Assembly (NCBI RefSeq): GCF_900453105.1
Contig: NZ_UGPW01000001.1
Coordinates: 1,488,001 to 1,552,000, forward strand
Direction of reading: 5' to 3'
DNA: 64,000 nt
Origin: Moraxella ovis
Lineage (GTDB): Bacteria; Pseudomonadota; Gammaproteobacteria; Pseudomonadales; Moraxellaceae
How positions within the stretch are numbered: position 1 is the first letter of the stretch; each line of letters opens with the position of its first letter. Below, piece by piece: positions 20,515 to 29,857 of the stretch. A model generated the notes under the pieces. The model was not told the origin of the DNA. It did no database searches and was given only the letters and a program-made list of their open reading frames with translations. Made by a program: the position numbers and the translations under genes.

Positions 20515-21810
20515 CTAATGTGATGATAATGCCAACTGCACCGCACGCTGTATCACAGGGTCGTTTTTGGCGACATTGACATCGGTGGGGAGCGTAAAGT
20601 TTGGTGGATTTGCCACCAGTACATCAGGCTGTGTGCCACGGATAGCATTTATCGTGCCGTCTGGGGCAATCCCAAGCTGTTTGGCATAGCGGATAGCAAA
20701 ATGGGTGTTGGGCAAAATCGCAATCATTGGGTCAGTGCCTACGCCATCGCCACGAGTGGGCGTCCCCACCAAAGTGGCAAACTGTGTGTATTTTGCAAAA
20801 ATCGCCAAAGTTTCTGCCGAACTGTACACATCGTTGTCCACCAATAGATAAATTTTACCGCCAAACCCAATGCCGTTTGGATCTATATCCACACGCAAAG
20901 GCTGAATTTCTTGATAGGCAAATGTATCCAAAATCTGTGCCAAATCTGCCGACACAGGCAACGCCTTTGCCACCTGCGTGCGGTCAATGTCGGTCATATT
21001 GGGGCGGGTGGCTTTGTAGGCGTCCATGTGCGTGCCTTGTTTAAAAAAGCTATACAAATCAAGCGATAAGGGGCGAGCTGTGATGGCAGGCAACAAAAAC
21101 TGCGTCCAATAGCGAGTATCGCCCCCTGCATTGGTGCGAATATCTATAATCAAAGCAGGGTAATGTTTGATTTTTTGCAAATAACGCATCACAGCGTGGC
21201 GTTCGTCCGTATCCAGTAGGCTTACATGGGTCAGCTCACGCACCGACAAATAGCCCACCTGATTGGGTGCAACATCAAACATCTGCACATTTGCAGGCAC
21301 AGCAATTTGGGCATTAATTTTGGCAATTTTATCACGGCGTGCTTGTTCTTCTTGGGATTTGGTCATACCAATTTCGGTAGCATAGGCTTGTTGCAAGCGT
21401 TTATCACGAGTCAAATGGGTATAAATCTGCCAGCGATAATCGTCGTGATTGCTTTGACTATAAATGCCAATGGCGTATTGCACATCGGCTTTGGTCATCA
21501 TATGGGTGTGTTCGTTGTCCAATTTGTCAAGCACATCGTTTAATAAAAAGAAAAACTCGGTGGGATTTTTTGCCTGCATAATATGGGCTTTGTGCTTGGC
21601 ATAATCAGCAACAAAATCATAGCCTGTGGCGTTTTTTTGTGCTTGCAATAAGGGATATTCTTGCTTGATTAAATCAAACACATAGTCAAAATCTTCTGCT
21701 TTTTGTACATCAAAGGGCTTGGGATTGGGTTTGGGGGCTGAGTCATAAAAAACCCAAGCGGTGAGTGCCAATAATGCAATGATTAGGGGCAAGACAATGG
21801 CTTTTTTCAT
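20515..21810 (-). CDS. S41-family (tail-specific) peptidase-like protein, membrane-anchored or secreted (431 aa)
   Basis: The N-terminus MKKAIVLPLIIALLALTAWV is a signal peptide or membrane anchor, so the protein faces the periplasm. The C-terminal half resembles the S41 peptidase core: ALIIDIRTNAGGDTRYWTQF, the substrate-cleft strand, followed by KIYLLVDNDVYSSAETLAIF, where the second Ser of SSAE is the likely nucleophile, and VGTPTRGDGVGTDPM. No PDZ domain is obvious. The N-terminal 180 residues are helical and unassigned. Substrate unknown. It lies between nuoCD and nuoE on the same strand and is not part of complex I. Confidence 0.8.
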   Translation of the reverse strand: MKKAIVLPLIIALLALTAWVFYDSAPKPNPKPFDVQKAEDFDYVFDLIKQEYPLLQAQKNATGYDFVADYAKHKAHIMQAKNPTEFFFLLNDVLDKLDNEHTHMMTKADVQYAIGIYSQSNHDDYRWQIYTHLTRDKRLQQAYATEIGMTKSQEEQARRDKIAKINAQIAVPANVQMFDVAPNQVGYLSVRELTHVSLLDTDERHAVMRYLQKIKHYPALIIDIRTNAGGDTRYWTQFLLPAITARPLSLDLYSFFKQGTHMDAYKATRPNMTDIDRTQVAKALPVSADLAQILDTFAYQEIQPLRVDIDPNGIGFGGKIYLLVDNDVYSSAETLAIFAKYTQFATLVGTPTRGDGVGTDPMIAILPNTHFAIRYAKQLGIAPDGTINAIRGTQPDVLVANPPNFTLPTDVNVAKNDPVIQRAVQLALSSH

Positions 21811-21840
21811 TTTTTTAACCGTTCAATATAAAATACTGGT

Positions 21841-22056
21841 TTATAACAAATCACGCAGTGAACTTATTACCCCAAAACAGGCAAATGCCAATAACACCAC
21901 CGCCGATAGTATCATACTTATTTTGATAAAATTATCATTGGCAATTTTGGCAAACAAATAAGCGTATAATAACAACAGGCCATAATCCAATACCACCCAA
22001 GTCAAAGTTAATATCACTGCTAAGATAAGCTTATCATAAGCGACTGCAAAAAACAA
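21841..22056 (-). pseudogene. Small membrane protein, possible C-terminal remnant of a LysE-type exporter
   Basis: The 71 codons encode two hydrophobic segments (ILAVILTLTWVVLDYGLLLL and SMILSAVVLLAFACFGVIS) in the manner of the last helices of LysE/RhtB amino-acid exporters, and no N-terminal part is found upstream. It could instead be an independent small membrane protein. The surrounding DNA is AT-rich. Confidence 0.35.
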
Positions 22057-22139
22057 AATGTCTTTGAATTTTTATTAATAAATCATTGAATTGATTTTTT
22101 AATTTTATTTTTGGAAGTACATGATTTTTATTTTGATTT

Positions 22140-22424
22140 TTAATGCTTGGCAATCACAAAGATAATGACAACGACACAAAATAAAACGATGATTAAATAA
22201 TGCCACATACCACTCACTTGATACAATAAGCCACTTACCATAATACAAGCGGTAAAAATGCTGATTTTTAAACCTGTTTGGCGATTGTCTTGTAAATGGG
22301 TCTTGGTGTTATTTGAGACAGTTTTATTGGCAAGTACAGACATCAAACCAACAACACCAATAATAACAAATAAAATTAAGCCAAATACTGTTTTGCTAAG
22401 CCCTCCATTTTCATACAAATACAC
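22140..22424 (-). CDS. Hypothetical small membrane protein (94 aa)
   Basis: No family recognised. Three hydrophobic segments are visible (VFGLILFVIIGVVGLMSVLA, a central ISIFTACIMVSGLLY and a C-terminal HYLIIVLFCVVVIIFVI), separated by a polar loop rich in Asn, Thr and Lys. It sits between nuoCD and the small LysE-like fragment, on the nuo strand, in AT-rich DNA. It may be a recent insertion; expression would depend on read-through from nuoCD. Confidence 0.5.
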   Translation of the reverse strand: MYLYENGGLSKTVFGLILFVIIGVVGLMSVLANKTVSNNTKTHLQDNRQTGLKISIFTACIMVSGLLYQVSGMWHYLIIVLFCVVVIIFVIAKH

Positions 22425-22537
22425 AAGAGCAAAAAACCAAAAAGCTAATACCGCTAATCAAATTAATCAAAAACCCGCCCATAAACTCCCTTAGGTTTTT
22501 AGTGGTGCATAATCATAAAAATCACACACCTTAACTA

Positions 22538-24286
22538 TTACCTATCACAATCCGCCATCACAATATCAATACTTGCCAAATAAATAATGGCATCTGATAC
22601 CAAAGAGCCGTTAATCACGGAAGGCATTTGTTGCAAATGGGCAAAGGTTGGCGTGCGAATGCGTGTGCGGTAGCTCATCGTGCTATTATCGGACACCACA
22701 TAATAGCTGTTTAGCCCTTTTACGCCTTCTACCATGCACGCACTCTCCCCTTGTGGCATGACAGGCCCCCACGACACCGAGATAAAGTGGTTGATAAGCG
22801 TTTCAATGTCTTGTAAGGTGCGGTCTTTTGGCGGTGGCACGGCAAGCGGGTGTTCGGCTTTATACGCTCCGCTTGGCATATTATTTAGGCATTGCTCAAT
22901 GATACGCAGTGATTGGCGAATCTCTTCAATTTTGACCAAACATCTGTCATAGGCATCGCCGTTATAAAACACAGGCACTTCAAAGTCAAAATTCTCATAG
23001 CCCAAATACGGACGAGCCTTACGCAAATCAAAATCAATGCCCGTGGCACGAAGTCCCGCCCCTGTTACACCCCATGCTAGGGCTTGTTTGGCGTTGTATT
23101 GGGCGACATTTTGCGTACGTCCTTTTAGCACGGTGTTGGTCATCGTTGCCTTATAGTATTCATCAAGGCGTTTTGGCATCCAATCCAAAAACTCACGCAC
23201 CAGTCGCTCCCAACCATTTGGCAAATCGTGAGCCGTACCGCCAATTCTAAACCACGCAGGGTGCATACGATAGCCTGTTACCGCTTCAATGACATCATAC
23301 GCCTTTTGGCGGTCGGCAAACATATAAAACACAGGGGTCATACCGCCAGCGTCTTGGATAAACGTCCCCCAATAGAGCAAGTTATTGGTAATCCTAAAAA
23401 ACTCACTCATCATAATGCGAATGGTGTTGGCTCGGTCTGGCACACTGATGCCTGCCAATTTTTCCACCGCCATGATATACGGCAACTCATTCATCACACC
23501 GCCCAGATAGTCGATGCGGTCGGTATAAGGAATGAACGAATGCCAAGTTTGGCGTTCTGCCATCTTTTCTGCCCCACGATGATGATAGCCGATGTCAGGA
23601 ATACAATCCACAATCTCCTCGCCATCGAGCTGTAAGACAAGGCGAAACGCCCCGTGAGCAGACGGGTGGTTTGGACCGATGTTCAAAAACATAAAATCTT
23701 CATCTCGCCCTGAGCGTTTCATACCCCATTCTTCTGGCACAAAACGCAAATTTTCTTGCTCAAACTGCTGTTTGGCACTGTTTAAAAAATAAGGCATAAA
23801 CTCGGTCGCACGGGCGTGGTACTCTTTACGCAGTGGGTGTCCTTCCCAATATTTTGGCAATAAAATACGTGTCAAGTGTGGGTGTCCGTCAAACACCACG
23901 CCAAACATATCCCACACCTCCCGCTCGTACCAGTTAGCATTGGGGTAGATTTGGGTTGCAGATGGGATATGCTCGCCCTCGGCTAGGGCAACCTTAATGC
24001 GAATGTCGGAGTTTCGCTCCAAACTCATCAGATGGTAAAACACCGTAAAATCAGACTCAGGCTGTCCATAGCGGTGCTTTCGTAGGCGTTCGTCAATGGC
24101 GGACAAATCCACGAGCATCACAAAAGGCTTAGGCAATTTACGCAAATATAGCAATAAATCAAGCACTTGGGCTTTGTCCACCCACACAGTCGGAATGCCG
24201 TCCGCCGTTTCTTGGGCGGTCAGCCCTGTAAACTTAGCGTTTAATTCGGTTAAAATCTCAAAATCGTGAATTTGGTGAATGCTCAT
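22538..24286 (-). CDS. nuoC: NADH-quinone oxidoreductase subunit C/D fusion
   Basis: NuoCD forms part of the peripheral arm of complex I next to the quinone site. Residues 1 to about 185 are NuoC (30-kDa subunit; [20 protein letters not shown]). From about 190 the NuoD part follows, with [19 protein letters not shown] and [17 protein letters not shown], the 49-kDa subunit signature that contacts quinone; it ends [11 protein letters not shown]. The fused 582-residue form is usual in gammaproteobacteria. In this window it stands alone, with foreign genes both upstream (before it comes the EamA gene) and downstream. Confidence 0.97.
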   Translation of the reverse strand: MSIHQIHDFEILTELNAKFTGLTAQETADGIPTVWVDKAQVLDLLLYLRKLPKPFVMLVDLSAIDERLRKHRYGQPESDFTVFYHLMSLERNSDIRIKVALAEGEHIPSATQIYPNANWYEREVWDMFGVVFDGHPHLTRILLPKYWEGHPLRKEYHARATEFMPYFLNSAKQQFEQENLRFVPEEWGMKRSGRDEDFMFLNIGPNHPSAHGAFRLVLQLDGEEIVDCIPDIGYHHRGAEKMAERQTWHSFIPYTDRIDYLGGVMNELPYIMAVEKLAGISVPDRANTIRIMMSEFFRITNNLLYWGTFIQDAGGMTPVFYMFADRQKAYDVIEAVTGYRMHPAWFRIGGTAHDLPNGWERLVREFLDWMPKRLDEYYKATMTNTVLKGRTQNVAQYNAKQALAWGVTGAGLRATGIDFDLRKARPYLGYENFDFEVPVFYNGDAYDRCLVKIEEIRQSLRIIEQCLNNMPSGAYKAEHPLAVPPPKDRTLQDIETLINHFISVSWGPVMPQGESACMVEGVKGLNSYYVVSDNSTMSYRTRIRTPTFAHLQQMPSVINGSLVSDAIIYLASIDIVMADCDR

Positions 24287-24359
24287 AATACCAACTTTTG
24301 TTTGTGTTTGTTAATTTGTTTAACTTAATTTAATTTGGTGCTTGCGGTTTAAAGCGAAT

Positions 24360-25280
24360 TTATTTAGTTATTTTTGCCAATAAACTTTGGTGCATTTGGT
24401 TGATTAGAACAATGCCCATTATAATAAAAATCGCTCCAACAAAAAATTGATAGGTTGGCAATTCACTTAAAAACACCCAAGCCATAACAACTGCAAAAAT
24501 AGGTTCGGATAATTCTGTAACCTGCACTTTTGCTGCTGTCAAATAATTTAAAGCCTTAGTTGTGCAATAAAATCCCAATATGGTGGGCAATACTGCTAAT
24601 GCCAATACATTCATTAAAATCAAAGCATTCCAATCAATGTGGTGTATGTTATTTAAATAAGGAAAAAATAAATACATACTACCGAACATCATAAATAATC
24701 TCGTTAAATAAATTCCACCATTTAAAGAGAATTTTTTTACCAAAACCGAAAAAACACCATAGCCACTACCTGCGATAATTGCATTTAATAGCATATTTAA
24801 ATTACTACCACCAGACCACGATATTGCAAATATTCCAATAATCGCCAACAATGTCCCTAAAATAGCGGAAATTGTTAATTTCTCGTTTAATAAAATCTTC
24901 CCAAATAGCAATGCCGAAACAGAAGCGGAAGCCATTAAAACAACCACAACATTTGATGCAAAGCCATATTGATAAGCGGTTGTTTCAAAGAAAAATAACA
25001 CAAAAATACCCAAAAATGCACAGATGGCTATTTTAGTCAGTAGATTTAACCAATTTAAATCTGATGTTATTTCACTATTAACAATTTCTTTTTTTTGTAC
25101 TGATAATGGCTTGTTAATCAAAATTAAACTCAATATCACAAAAGCACAAACCGTCTTAAAAAAAGCAATATCTTGTGGACTTAACCCATTTTGTAGCAAA
25201 ACTTTACTAAATACCCCAATGGACGCATTAAGAGCAGCAGCCGATAACGCCAACAAAACTCCCAACATTACCTTAGACAT
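24360..25280 (-). CDS. EamA / DMT-superfamily transporter (306 aa)
   Basis: The protein is a ten-helix inner-membrane permease with two EamA repeats: the first near the N-terminus (LLALSAAALNASIGVFSKVL) and the second starting around MLLNAIIAGSGYGVFSVLVK. It ends with FFVGAIFIIMGIVLINQMHQ. Such proteins export amino acids or other small metabolites; the substrate is not deducible. Start 25280 has a strong GGAGAAGGGAG site, and the start overlaps the 3' end of the desaturase frame by 8 bp, so the two were translationally coupled. The DNA is much more AT-rich than nuo, suggesting acquisition. Confidence 0.85.
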   Translation of the reverse strand: MSKVMLGVLLALSAAALNASIGVFSKVLLQNGLSPQDIAFFKTVCAFVILSLILINKPLSVQKKEIVNSEITSDLNWLNLLTKIAICAFLGIFVLFFFETTAYQYGFASNVVVVLMASASVSALLFGKILLNEKLTISAILGTLLAIIGIFAISWSGGSNLNMLLNAIIAGSGYGVFSVLVKKFSLNGGIYLTRLFMMFGSMYLFFPYLNNIHHIDWNALILMNVLALAVLPTILGFYCTTKALNYLTAAKVQVTELSEPIFAVVMAWVFLSELPTYQFFVGAIFIIMGIVLINQMHQSLLAKITK

Positions 25281-26215
25281 ACTCCCTTCTCCATAACTGT
25301 TGCCACATAGAAGGGTTTTTATTGTTAGAAATAAAAATTCCGCCAAATCTTTCATTTATGGAACGATACTCATCATCTTGGATTAAAATATGATGAGCTT
25401 TTTCTAAGTTCCAAAATGGAATAGCAGGAAATAAATGATGAATAAGGTGATAATTTTCTCCGTGCATTCCAGTAAAAAAAATGCTCCATAAAATGACTAA
25501 AACGATTTCTTGAAATTTCTATATTACTTTTAGCATAAGCAATCATAGGATGATGTTCAGCCAATTCAATAAACCAAGTTATCATTTGAAATACAGTAAA
25601 GTAAGGAAAAAGCCAATATAATAAATAAAATTTATATCCAACAAAATAAGTTCCTATTGCAAAAAATAAAATATGAACCAATAAAATTTTTAAAAGTTCT
25701 TTTTTATTTGCACTAGACATCAGACGATTTACAAATAAATATTTTATATTTGAAAATAATTTTAAACATAAAATTAGAGCAATAAAAAATCTCCAAAAAA
25801 ATTCTCTTTTATTATAAGCATCAAAAACACCTGATGACTTATAGTATTCATAATCAGGGTCTAAATCCGTACCTATTTTTGGGTGATGATTTTTGACGTG
25901 CGATTGTGTATAACTATCCCAACTCTGAAAAATTAGATAACCTGAAAAATAAGTCCCAAGTATTTTTCCAAACTTTTTATTCTTCGTTAATGCAGAGTGA
26001 GATGCTTCGTGCAATATTGTAGCCAAAGCCCTTTGGCGACTACCAATAATTAGCAAAATTAAAGGTAAAAACCAATAAGAGTATTCACTTAATGCAACAG
26101 CAAATACAATCAAAGCAAAATCCATACTCAATGCAATGGGGGCGTGCCAATTATCATACACATAGAGAGGTTTAATCTGTTTCAAAATTTCTCTATCAAA
26201 CTTCTTATGTTGCAT
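25273..26215 (-). pseudogene. Membrane fatty-acid desaturase, frameshifted at an A8/T8 tract
   Basis: The larger piece (26215 down to about 25470) has the desaturase histidine boxes: HEASH in LATILHEASHSALTKNKK and HVKNHH in SYTQSHVKNHHPKIGTDLD. A third box, HLIHH, lies in MHGENYHLIHHLFPAIPFWN in a different frame (25467-25273). The two frames join in the run of eight T on the coding strand (plus-strand A at 25474-25481). With seven T the frame would read EHFFTGMHGENYHLIHH, as in intact homologues. The gene is therefore off as sequenced but could be restored by one slip. Start at 26215 has AAGGA eight bases upstream. It lies between nuoB and nuoCD and is strongly AT-rich. Confidence 0.8.
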
Positions 26216-26268
26216 TACATAAATCCTTGTCAATTCCTAGTTAATGAATTTTACTCACAAAACAAAAT

Positions 26269-26937
26269 TCACTCCACATTATCAGGACTTCTTAAATTCT
26301 TAACCGCAATCCTTTCCGCATTTTTTCTATCCCGTTCTGGGGTCATAATCGGCTGATAAATGTTTTGGTCAAGATGAATGCCAAGCGGACGGCGTTCTTT
26401 TTGGATAGACTCTTGCAAAAGCATAATCGCCTGAATCAAGGCTTCTGGACGGGGCGGACAACCAGGGATATAAACGTCCACAGGCAGGATTTTATCGACG
26501 CCCTGCACCACCGAATAAATGTCATACATACCGCCCGAGTTGGCACACGCCCCCATAGAGATGACCCATTTGGGTTCTAGCATTTGCTCGTACAATCGCA
26601 GTATCACGGGTGCCATTTTGACAAAACACGTCCCCGCCACAATCATCACGTCCGCTTGACGGGGGGAAGCTCGGATAACCTCCGCCCCAAAGCGTGATAA
26701 ATCGTGTACGCCCGTCAAAGTCGTGGCGTATTCCACATAACAACAGCTCGTGCCAAAGTTAAACGGCCACAAAGAATGCTTGCGTCCCCAGTTGGCAAGG
26801 TTATGCGTCAAATCCGACAATTTACCCATAAAGACATTTTTGTCAATCTCAGCTTGGGTGATGTCGTCAACAACCTCACGGGTTTGATGCGGGTATTGGC
26901 TTTGGCTTTCGTTTGCCTTAGTGAGTGTATATTTCAT
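26269..26937 (-). CDS. nuoB: NADH-quinone oxidoreductase subunit B (N2 cluster)
   Basis: NuoB binds the terminal N2 4Fe-4S cluster that reduces quinone. The ligand set is visible: [13 protein letters not shown] (tandem cysteines), [12 protein letters not shown], and [17 protein letters not shown] preceded by VDVYIPGC. The 222-residue length is normal. nuoA lies 121 bp upstream. Downstream the cluster is interrupted by the desaturase and EamA genes before nuoCD. Confidence 0.97.
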   Translation of the reverse strand: MKYTLTKANESQSQYPHQTREVVDDITQAEIDKNVFMGKLSDLTHNLANWGRKHSLWPFNFGTSCCYVEYATTLTGVHDLSRFGAEVIRASPRQADVMIVAGTCFVKMAPVILRLYEQMLEPKWVISMGACANSGGMYDIYSVVQGVDKILPVDVYIPGCPPRPEALIQAIMLLQESIQKERRPLGIHLDQNIYQPIMTPERDRKNAERIAVKNLRSPDNVE

Positions 26938-27058
26938 AATGGCTACACTTTTAAGTAAATTTGGCTAATTTATAAATGAGTTAGAACAAAGAATCTGGTC
27001 ATTTTAGACAAGCAGAAACACAAAAACGCCGCCATCATGGCAACGCTTTTGTATTGAA

Positions 27059-27688
27059 TCACCTTGAATCTTTGGCATTGTCTTGATTGAAGTCTTGAGT
27101 GGTGACACGTCCTGTGGTGTTGATGTGATCGATGTTTGCCATTTGCTCGCCATCCTTATCAAGTACGGCTTGTAGTTCTTTACGTCCTGAGAAAATACGT
27201 CCTGATGACTGGGCGGGTACTTTGCCCGTAGGGTCTGAGTGTAGCTCATCAATGCCATTAAAGGCGGTAATGCTCGCCAAGTCAAAGTCGGCAGGACGCT
27301 CATAAATGCGTTGTTTCTTAACACGTTTATCGGCAGGCGCCCAGTTCATCGCCCCAAGTCGCATCTCATAGACAAGACCGACAAATAAAATGGCGATAAA
27401 GACAAAGGCGGTAGCAAATCCCAGCCAACCCACTTCGCGCACACTCACCGAATAGGCGTACAGATACAAGGCTTCTAAGTCAAAAATCACAAAGAAAATC
27501 GCCACTAAATAAAATTTGGCAGACAAACGAATACGAGCTGACCCTGCTGAGACCACCCCTGCTTCAAAATTTTCTTGTTTTTGGGAACCTGATGAGCGAC
27601 CGCCAAGCAAGCGCGGCACGACAAGCATAAAGGCAACTAGCCCTAATGCGGCTAATAGATAGACAATGGCTGACCATTCGGCTGGCAT
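27059..27688 (-). CDS. nuoA: NADH-quinone oxidoreductase subunit A, with long C-terminal extension (209 aa)
   Basis: NuoA is a three-helix membrane subunit near the quinone entry. The conserved loop appears as ENFEAGVVSAGSARIRLSAK and the second helix as FYLVAIFFVIFDLEALYLYA, with the family's acidic residues. After the third helix an about 90-residue hydrophilic tail follows (from GAMNWAPADKRVKKQ); E. coli NuoA is 147 residues. Start 27688 is placed five bases after AGGGG; a GTG two codons upstream is an alternative. It is the first nuo gene, with an extended -10 promoter candidate about 80 bp upstream. Confidence 0.95.
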   Translation of the reverse strand: MPAEWSAIVYLLAALGLVAFMLVVPRLLGGRSSGSQKQENFEAGVVSAGSARIRLSAKFYLVAIFFVIFDLEALYLYAYSVSVREVGWLGFATAFVFIAILFVGLVYEMRLGAMNWAPADKRVKKQRIYERPADFDLASITAFNGIDELHSDPTGKVPAQSSGRIFSGRKELQAVLDKDGEQMANIDHINTTGRVTTQDFNQDNAKDSR

Positions 27689-27765
27689 AATCACCCCTGC
27701 GTGATTTTTTGAATGATGAATTCAAGGATGGTCGAACCTTTTGACGCACCCCAAATGCGGGATGC

Positions 27766-27771
27766 ATTATA
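27766..27771 (-). promoter_or_regulatory. nuoA: Candidate extended -10 promoter of nuoA
   Basis: The minus strand reads TGCTATAAT, a TGn-extended perfect -10 box, 78 bp upstream of the nuoA start. No good -35 is present, as is usual for extended -10 promoters. Confidence 0.5.
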
Positions 27772-27845
27772 GCACATTTAAAAAAAATACTCATGAAAGA
27801 TGTTTATTTTTTTATCAGTTTGGCTTATAAAAGCCTCAAACAATG

Positions 27846-27878
27846 AAAAATCCTAAGCATTCGCACGCTTAGGATTTT
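27846..27878 (-). terminator. Terminator of lolA
   Basis: A 12-bp stem (AAAATCCTAAGC paired with GCTTAGGATTTT) with an 8-nt loop and flanking A/T runs lies about 90 bp beyond the lolA stop, before the nuoA promoter. It may work in both directions. Confidence 0.75.
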
Positions 27879-27969
27879 GTAAAAAGTTATTTCAATCTGT
27901 CTAGAATATCTCGATCGGCCAAACCCAACAAAGCAATCATAACAAACTGTCAATATTTCCTATTGATTA

Positions 27970-28638
27970 TTATTGATTAATCACCTCAACGCCTCTTGGT
28001 GGTGTAAAGCTAAACTGACTTGCGTTAATTTTTTTGTTCAAGCTGATATTGCTGAATCGGATGTCAGTTCGCTGTCCCATGGCGTCATTTAGCACCATCA
28101 GTACAGGCTTGCCCCCATTAAAGCTAATATACAGTTCATTAAAGCCTGCGTTACCGCCCTTAGGTGTCAGCTTAAAATAGTTCTTGGCGCTGTTAGGCTG
28201 ACTGACATTAAAGTTATTCGCAATCTTCGCAGGGTCGCCTGACAGTAATAGCGCAGGCGTGTCACCCACTTGGTTACTGGTAGATTGCTTGATGGCTTGG
28301 CTTAGGTCTTTGTCATATACCCACATGGTCGAGCCATTAGCGACGATGAGCTGCTCAGCAGGAGACTTAGTTTCCCAGCGGAATTGATTTTGGCGCTGTA
28401 CTGCCATCGTTCCGCTAAATTTATTGGTCTTTTTGCCAGCTTTGGTGGTTTGGCTAAAATTAGCCGTCATTGATTTGATGTTTGACAGCAGGCGGTTTAA
28501 ATTTTTTACTGCATCCTGCTGACTGGCAGGCGCTGCTTGGGCTATGGTAGGTAGCGTCATTGCACTAACGCCAGCAGCAACCGTAAGACCCAGACAAGCT
28601 TTTAAGCTCAATGCCTTTAGTGTGTTTAAATTTGACAT
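27970..28638 (-). CDS. lolA: Outer-membrane lipoprotein carrier protein LolA (222 aa)
   Basis: LolA is the periplasmic chaperone that carries lipoproteins from LolCDE to LolB at the outer membrane. A signal peptide ends at about residue 37 (SAMTLPTIAQAAPA). The mature part has the LolA pattern: SMTANFSQTTKAGKKTNKFSG, QNQFRWETKSPAEQLIVANG and STMWVYDKDLSQAIKQ, ending FSFTPPRGVEVINQ. Start 28638 is six bases after GGAG; an ATG four codons upstream has no such site. The gene is monocistronic, with its own promoter and terminator. Confidence 0.92.
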   Translation of the reverse strand: MSNLNTLKALSLKACLGLTVAAGVSAMTLPTIAQAAPASQQDAVKNLNRLLSNIKSMTANFSQTTKAGKKTNKFSGTMAVQRQNQFRWETKSPAEQLIVANGSTMWVYDKDLSQAIKQSTSNQVGDTPALLLSGDPAKIANNFNVSQPNSAKNYFKLTPKGGNAGFNELYISFNGGKPVLMVLNDAMGQRTDIRFSNISLNKKINASQFSFTPPRGVEVINQ

Positions 28639-28672
28639 GATGTTCTCCATTTTGGTTATTTAAAACTTGCAC

Positions 28673-28701
28673 ATTATGCGCAAAATCATTTTTAAATGCA
28701 A
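28673..28701 (-). promoter_or_regulatory. lolA: Candidate sigma-70 promoter of lolA
   Basis: On the minus strand TTGCAT (28696-28701) and CATAAT (28673-28678) are separated by 17 bp, 35 bp upstream of the lolA start. Both hexamers match the consensus at five and four positions or better. Confidence 0.5.
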
Positions 28702-28871
28702 TTCATATGACACAAGTGCCAAATGTGCTTGCTGTTGTTGATGTGAATTTTGCCACTTTTTTATATTGTAATCTACTGGAGAATTGCAAACGAGTGGGAT
28801 GAATTGTTACTGATCGGCTAAAAGTTAGCTATCTATTCATCAATTTTGGTAAATTGTTACGCCAAACACAA

Positions 28872-28900
28872 AAAAAGACGAGTCACTGACCCGTCTTTTT
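28872..28900 (-). terminator. Terminator of the OmpA-like gene
   Basis: A stem AAAAAGACG/CGTCTTTTT with an 11-nt loop lies 16 bp after the stop codon and is followed by further T residues on the minus strand. Confidence 0.75.
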
Positions 28901-28915
28901 AGCTTTACAATCAAA

Positions 28916-29767
28916 TTACTGCTGTGGTGGTACATTAGCAAAAACAGCAACATCCACTTCAACACGTCGGTTAGGCTGCAGACACTGAACCTGAGTTGCC
29001 TTTGGTGCGTTAATGTCGCACACGACGTTAGGTAGCGGCTGAGTTTTACCAGCGCCCGTTGCAGTTAATGTACGTGCGGCGATACCTTTTGAGATCAAGT
29101 ATTGACGAACAGTCTGCGCACGCAGCATAGACAGATTCATGTTATACATGTCATCACCATAGCGGTCGGTATGACCTGTGATCATCACGCGACTGTCGCC
29201 ACGCGCTTCCCACTCAAGCAGCTTAACAGCAAGCTCATCAAGCTTAGCACGACCTGCTGGCAGCATGTCTTCAAGCTTCCATTTGTCAAATTTAAACAAT
29301 GCATCCGCTTCTAGGTTGATGCGTTCGTTGGCGATTTGCACTGGTGCAGCCACAGGAATAACAACAGGTGCAGCAGCTACCGGTTGATCTTGTAGTTCAA
29401 AACAGCCAGGCTCGCCTTTCCAGTACATCGCTGTTGAGTTTTTTTTGTCAAAATCCACACGCAATTGGCAACGTACATACTCTTGAGTATGCGGCTTACG
29501 AATGTCTAGAACGTAGTTCCAAGACTTGTTAAAAATCACGCCTTCATTAAACTGTGGATGGCTTAGTAATTGGCGGATACTATCTTTATCCATACCTACC
29601 GCTAAGCGTGCTACATGATTAACTTCATAATGTGGCACCTGCTTTAGATAACTCTTGCTATCAAAGTCTGGGAATTCGATGTCATCAGGTGCAGGCGTGA
29701 TATAGGCTGCTGATGCACCCGTTCCAATAAGCGTTGTGGCTAATACCAAAGCTTTGATTAATTTCAT
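28916..29767 (-). CDS. BamE-like/OmpA-family envelope protein (283 aa)
   Basis: A signal peptide (MKLIKALVLATTLIGTGASA) directs export. Residues about 45-115 resemble the SmpA/BamE fold (HVARLAVGMDKDSIRQLLSH, then SWNYVLDIR). The C-terminal half is an OmpA peptidoglycan-binding domain: ALFKFDKWKLEDMLPAGRAK, VMITGHTDRYGDDMYNMNLS with the conserved Asp and the downstream Arg in NRRVEVDV. It probably ties the outer membrane or a partner complex to the cell wall. It lacks a beta-barrel. Start 29767 was chosen for the signal peptide and the AAGAGAA upstream; the frame extends 28 more codons without support. It lies 90 bp after the adhesin gene on the same strand and may share its transcript. Confidence 0.85.
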   Translation of the reverse strand: MKLIKALVLATTLIGTGASAAYITPAPDDIEFPDFDSKSYLKQVPHYEVNHVARLAVGMDKDSIRQLLSHPQFNEGVIFNKSWNYVLDIRKPHTQEYVRCQLRVDFDKKNSTAMYWKGEPGCFELQDQPVAAAPVVIPVAAPVQIANERINLEADALFKFDKWKLEDMLPAGRAKLDELAVKLLEWEARGDSRVMITGHTDRYGDDMYNMNLSMLRAQTVRQYLISKGIAARTLTATGAGKTQPLPNVVCDINAPKATQVQCLQPNRRVEVDVAVFANVPPQQ

Positions 29768-29857
29768 AAGATTCTCTTTATTAATTAGTGATAAATGAAC
29801 ATTGGTTAGACCCAAGTCCAGCCAACCTTGACTGAACTTGGATAGCAACATGATATA

